Source: Candidatus Pacearchaeota archaeon CG10_big_fil_rev_8_21_14_0_10_35_13
GTDB lineage: Archaea > Nanobdellota > Nanobdellia > Pacearchaeales > GW2011-AR1
Assembly: GCA_002763035.1 (NCBI GenBank)
Contig: PFDC01000086.1
Coordinates: 1,956-8,349, forward strand
Direction of reading: 5' to 3'
Length of the DNA stretch: 6,394 nt
The notes beneath the pieces were generated by a model, which worked only from the letters and a program-made list of their open reading frames with translations, searched no databases and was not told the DNA's origin. The position numbers and the translations under genes are program-made. Position 1 is the stretch's first letter. The number at the start of each line of letters is the position of its first letter. Positions 6,059-6,394 of the stretch are shown here, piece by piece.

Positions 6059-6172
6059 CTAATCATAAACACAAACAGATTCATTGACAATAACAACTCC
6101 AGATTCTACAAAAGTGTCTTTTGATGGAGTTAAAAACTCTGTTTGAACTGGCTCACGAATCTCATTTTCCAT
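6059..6172 (-). CDS. Small acidic peptide, candidate RiPP precursor
   Basis: A 37-aa frame directly upstream of the radical SAM gene on the same strand. The N-terminal half is acidic (MENEIREPVQTEF; net charge of the whole about -6). The C-terminal part is a Gly-containing hydrophobic stretch, SGVVIVNESVCVYD (24-37), with a single Cys (C34) and single Tyr (Y36). This layout, acidic leader then short tail with Cys and Tyr, recalls precursors of SPASM maturases; mycofactocin precursors end in Cys-Gly-Val-Tyr, where Val-Tyr is modified. Here Val-Tyr is followed by Asp. A TATA box centred 25.5 bp upstream of ATG 6172 supports this start and a leaderless transcript. There is no signal peptide or membrane helix. 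It is short enough that chance must be considered; promoter spacing and position are the main support. Confidence 0.6.
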   Translation of the reverse strand: MENEIREPVQTEFLTPSKDTFVESGVVIVNESVCVYD

Positions 6173-6193
6173 AAATAGGCGAGTATTATATAC

Positions 6194-6201
6194 TATTTAA
6201 A
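6194..6201 (-). promoter_or_regulatory. TATA box of the peptide/radical SAM/amidohydrolase operon
   Basis: TTTAAATA on the minus strand is centred 25.5 bp from ATG 6172, identical to the spacing at the divergent promoter at 2100. A second TATA-like run (TATATAA, about 6186-6192) lies closer to the ATG and fits less well. The three genes downstream have no other visible promoter and are probably one transcript. Confidence 0.6.
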
Positions 6202-6394
6202 CATTTCTAGAGAAAAGCTCTGTCCGGATTGAATGGATTTCAATCTTGTAAAAAATAATTGTTTGATTATTTTTTGTGTTGATTTTAATTATTCTCTTAA
6301 TATTGTATAATATAATGTTCCATCCAAATTCTCTTTCTCTCATAGGGTGATTTTTGCTTCTTAAATAATGAATTTGTGTTCTTTTTAGTACTGA
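6197..6394 (-). CDS. Open frame running in from beyond the window edge (3' part, doubtful)
   Basis: A frame of 65 codons without a stop enters at the right edge and ends with TAA at 6197-6199; it contains an ATG at 6343 (MREREFGWNIILYNIKR). The product is rich in Lys, Arg, Asn and Ile with no recognised motif. The minus strand here is A-rich and T-poor, which makes stop-free frames common by chance. If real, its end overlaps the TATA box of the peptide operon, and the NUDIX remnant read on the other strand would be wrong. Confidence 0.25.
   Translation of the reverse strand, partial: SVLKRTQIHYLRSKNHPMREREFGWNIILYNIKRIIKINTKNNQTIIFYKIEIHSIRTELFSRNV
6207..6310 (+). pseudogene. Possible 3' remnant of the NUDIX gene
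   Basis: One frame reads LEKSSVRIEWISIL and stops at 6249; the next frame, overlapping it, reads LVKNNCLIIFCVDFNYSLNI and stops at 6308-6310. Together they resemble the C-terminus of IPP-isomerase-like NUDIX proteins (EVxxVxWIS.EEL...NPxxFTPxFxxSL). Spacing of Trp-Ile-Ser, Asn-Asn, Phe-x3-Phe and Ser-Leu fits. The matches are short and in T-rich sequence, and an open frame on the opposite strand competes for the same bases, so this is tentative. Confidence 0.4.

Larger units (their letters stand above)
4100..6206. other. Probable inserted segment replacing the middle of a NUDIX gene
   Basis: NUDIX-like coding on the plus strand stops near 4099 and possibly resumes near 6207, with the catalytic middle (roughly 60 codons) missing. 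Between them lie three minus-strand genes and their promoter. The strong T excess of the backbone plus strand is absent inside. No transposase, integrase, terminal inverted repeat or target-site duplication was found, so the mechanism looks like illegitimate replacement rather than a known mobile element. The right boundary is uncertain. Confidence 0.45.

Noticed and set aside
4100..6206. Classical transposon or insertion sequence
   Set aside because: No transposase or integrase gene, no terminal inverted repeats and no target-site duplication were found at the borders.
1..6394. tRNA, rRNA, CRISPR arrays and riboswitches
   Set aside because: No cloverleaf-like sequence, no regularly spaced repeats and no long conserved structured leader were found; most genes here appear leaderless.

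Overview
The window looks like a chromosomal piece of a small-genome, AT-rich archaeon, probably of the DPANN group. The pointers are an archaeal Obg/DRG-type GTPase with a TGS domain, a diphthamide synthetase (Dph6), a small two-helix membrane protein resembling the archaeal DUF5654 family, and TATA boxes centred about 25 bp upstream of start codons with no Shine-Dalgarno sequence, which is typical of leaderless archaeal transcripts. No rRNA, tRNA, CRISPR array or transposase was found.

Layout. Positions 6-2078 (minus strand) hold an adenylate kinase fused to Dph6, followed with a 4-nt overlap by an arginase/agmatinase-family ureohydrolase. The kinase frame is broken by an exact 13-bp tandem duplication (1936-1961). 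The operon diverges from the GTPase gene (2129-3049, plus) across one perfectly palindromic TATA box (2100-2107) that lies 25.5 bp from both start codons. After the GTPase come a tiny membrane-peptide frame (3051-3167, perhaps frameshifted) and, convergent to it, a two-gene minus-strand unit: the DUF5654-like membrane protein (3482-3796) and an 80-aa HTH-like protein (3238-3480).

From about 3850 the backbone carries the promoter and 5' part of a plus-strand NUDIX hydrolase gene. Its homology stops near 4100, and a possible 3' remnant reappears near 6207-6310. Between these lies a roughly 2.1-kb cassette on the minus strand: a 37-codon peptide gene (6059-6172) with its own TATA box, a radical SAM/SPASM enzyme (5022-6035), and a metal-dependent amidohydrolase (4033-5025) translationally coupled to it by a 4-nt ATGA overlap. 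The backbone plus strand is strongly T-rich whichever strand is coding; the cassette is not, which fits later acquisition or inversion.

The cassette is the most interesting part. A short acidic peptide ending in Cys-Val-Tyr-Asp, a SPASM-type radical SAM enzyme and an amidohydrolase together look like a minimal, unfamiliar RiPP-type system: precursor, maturase and possible processing hydrolase. This is inference from gene order and motifs. No RRE/PqqD-like domain or exporter is visible in the window, and the radical SAM enzyme also resembles heme-pathway relatives.
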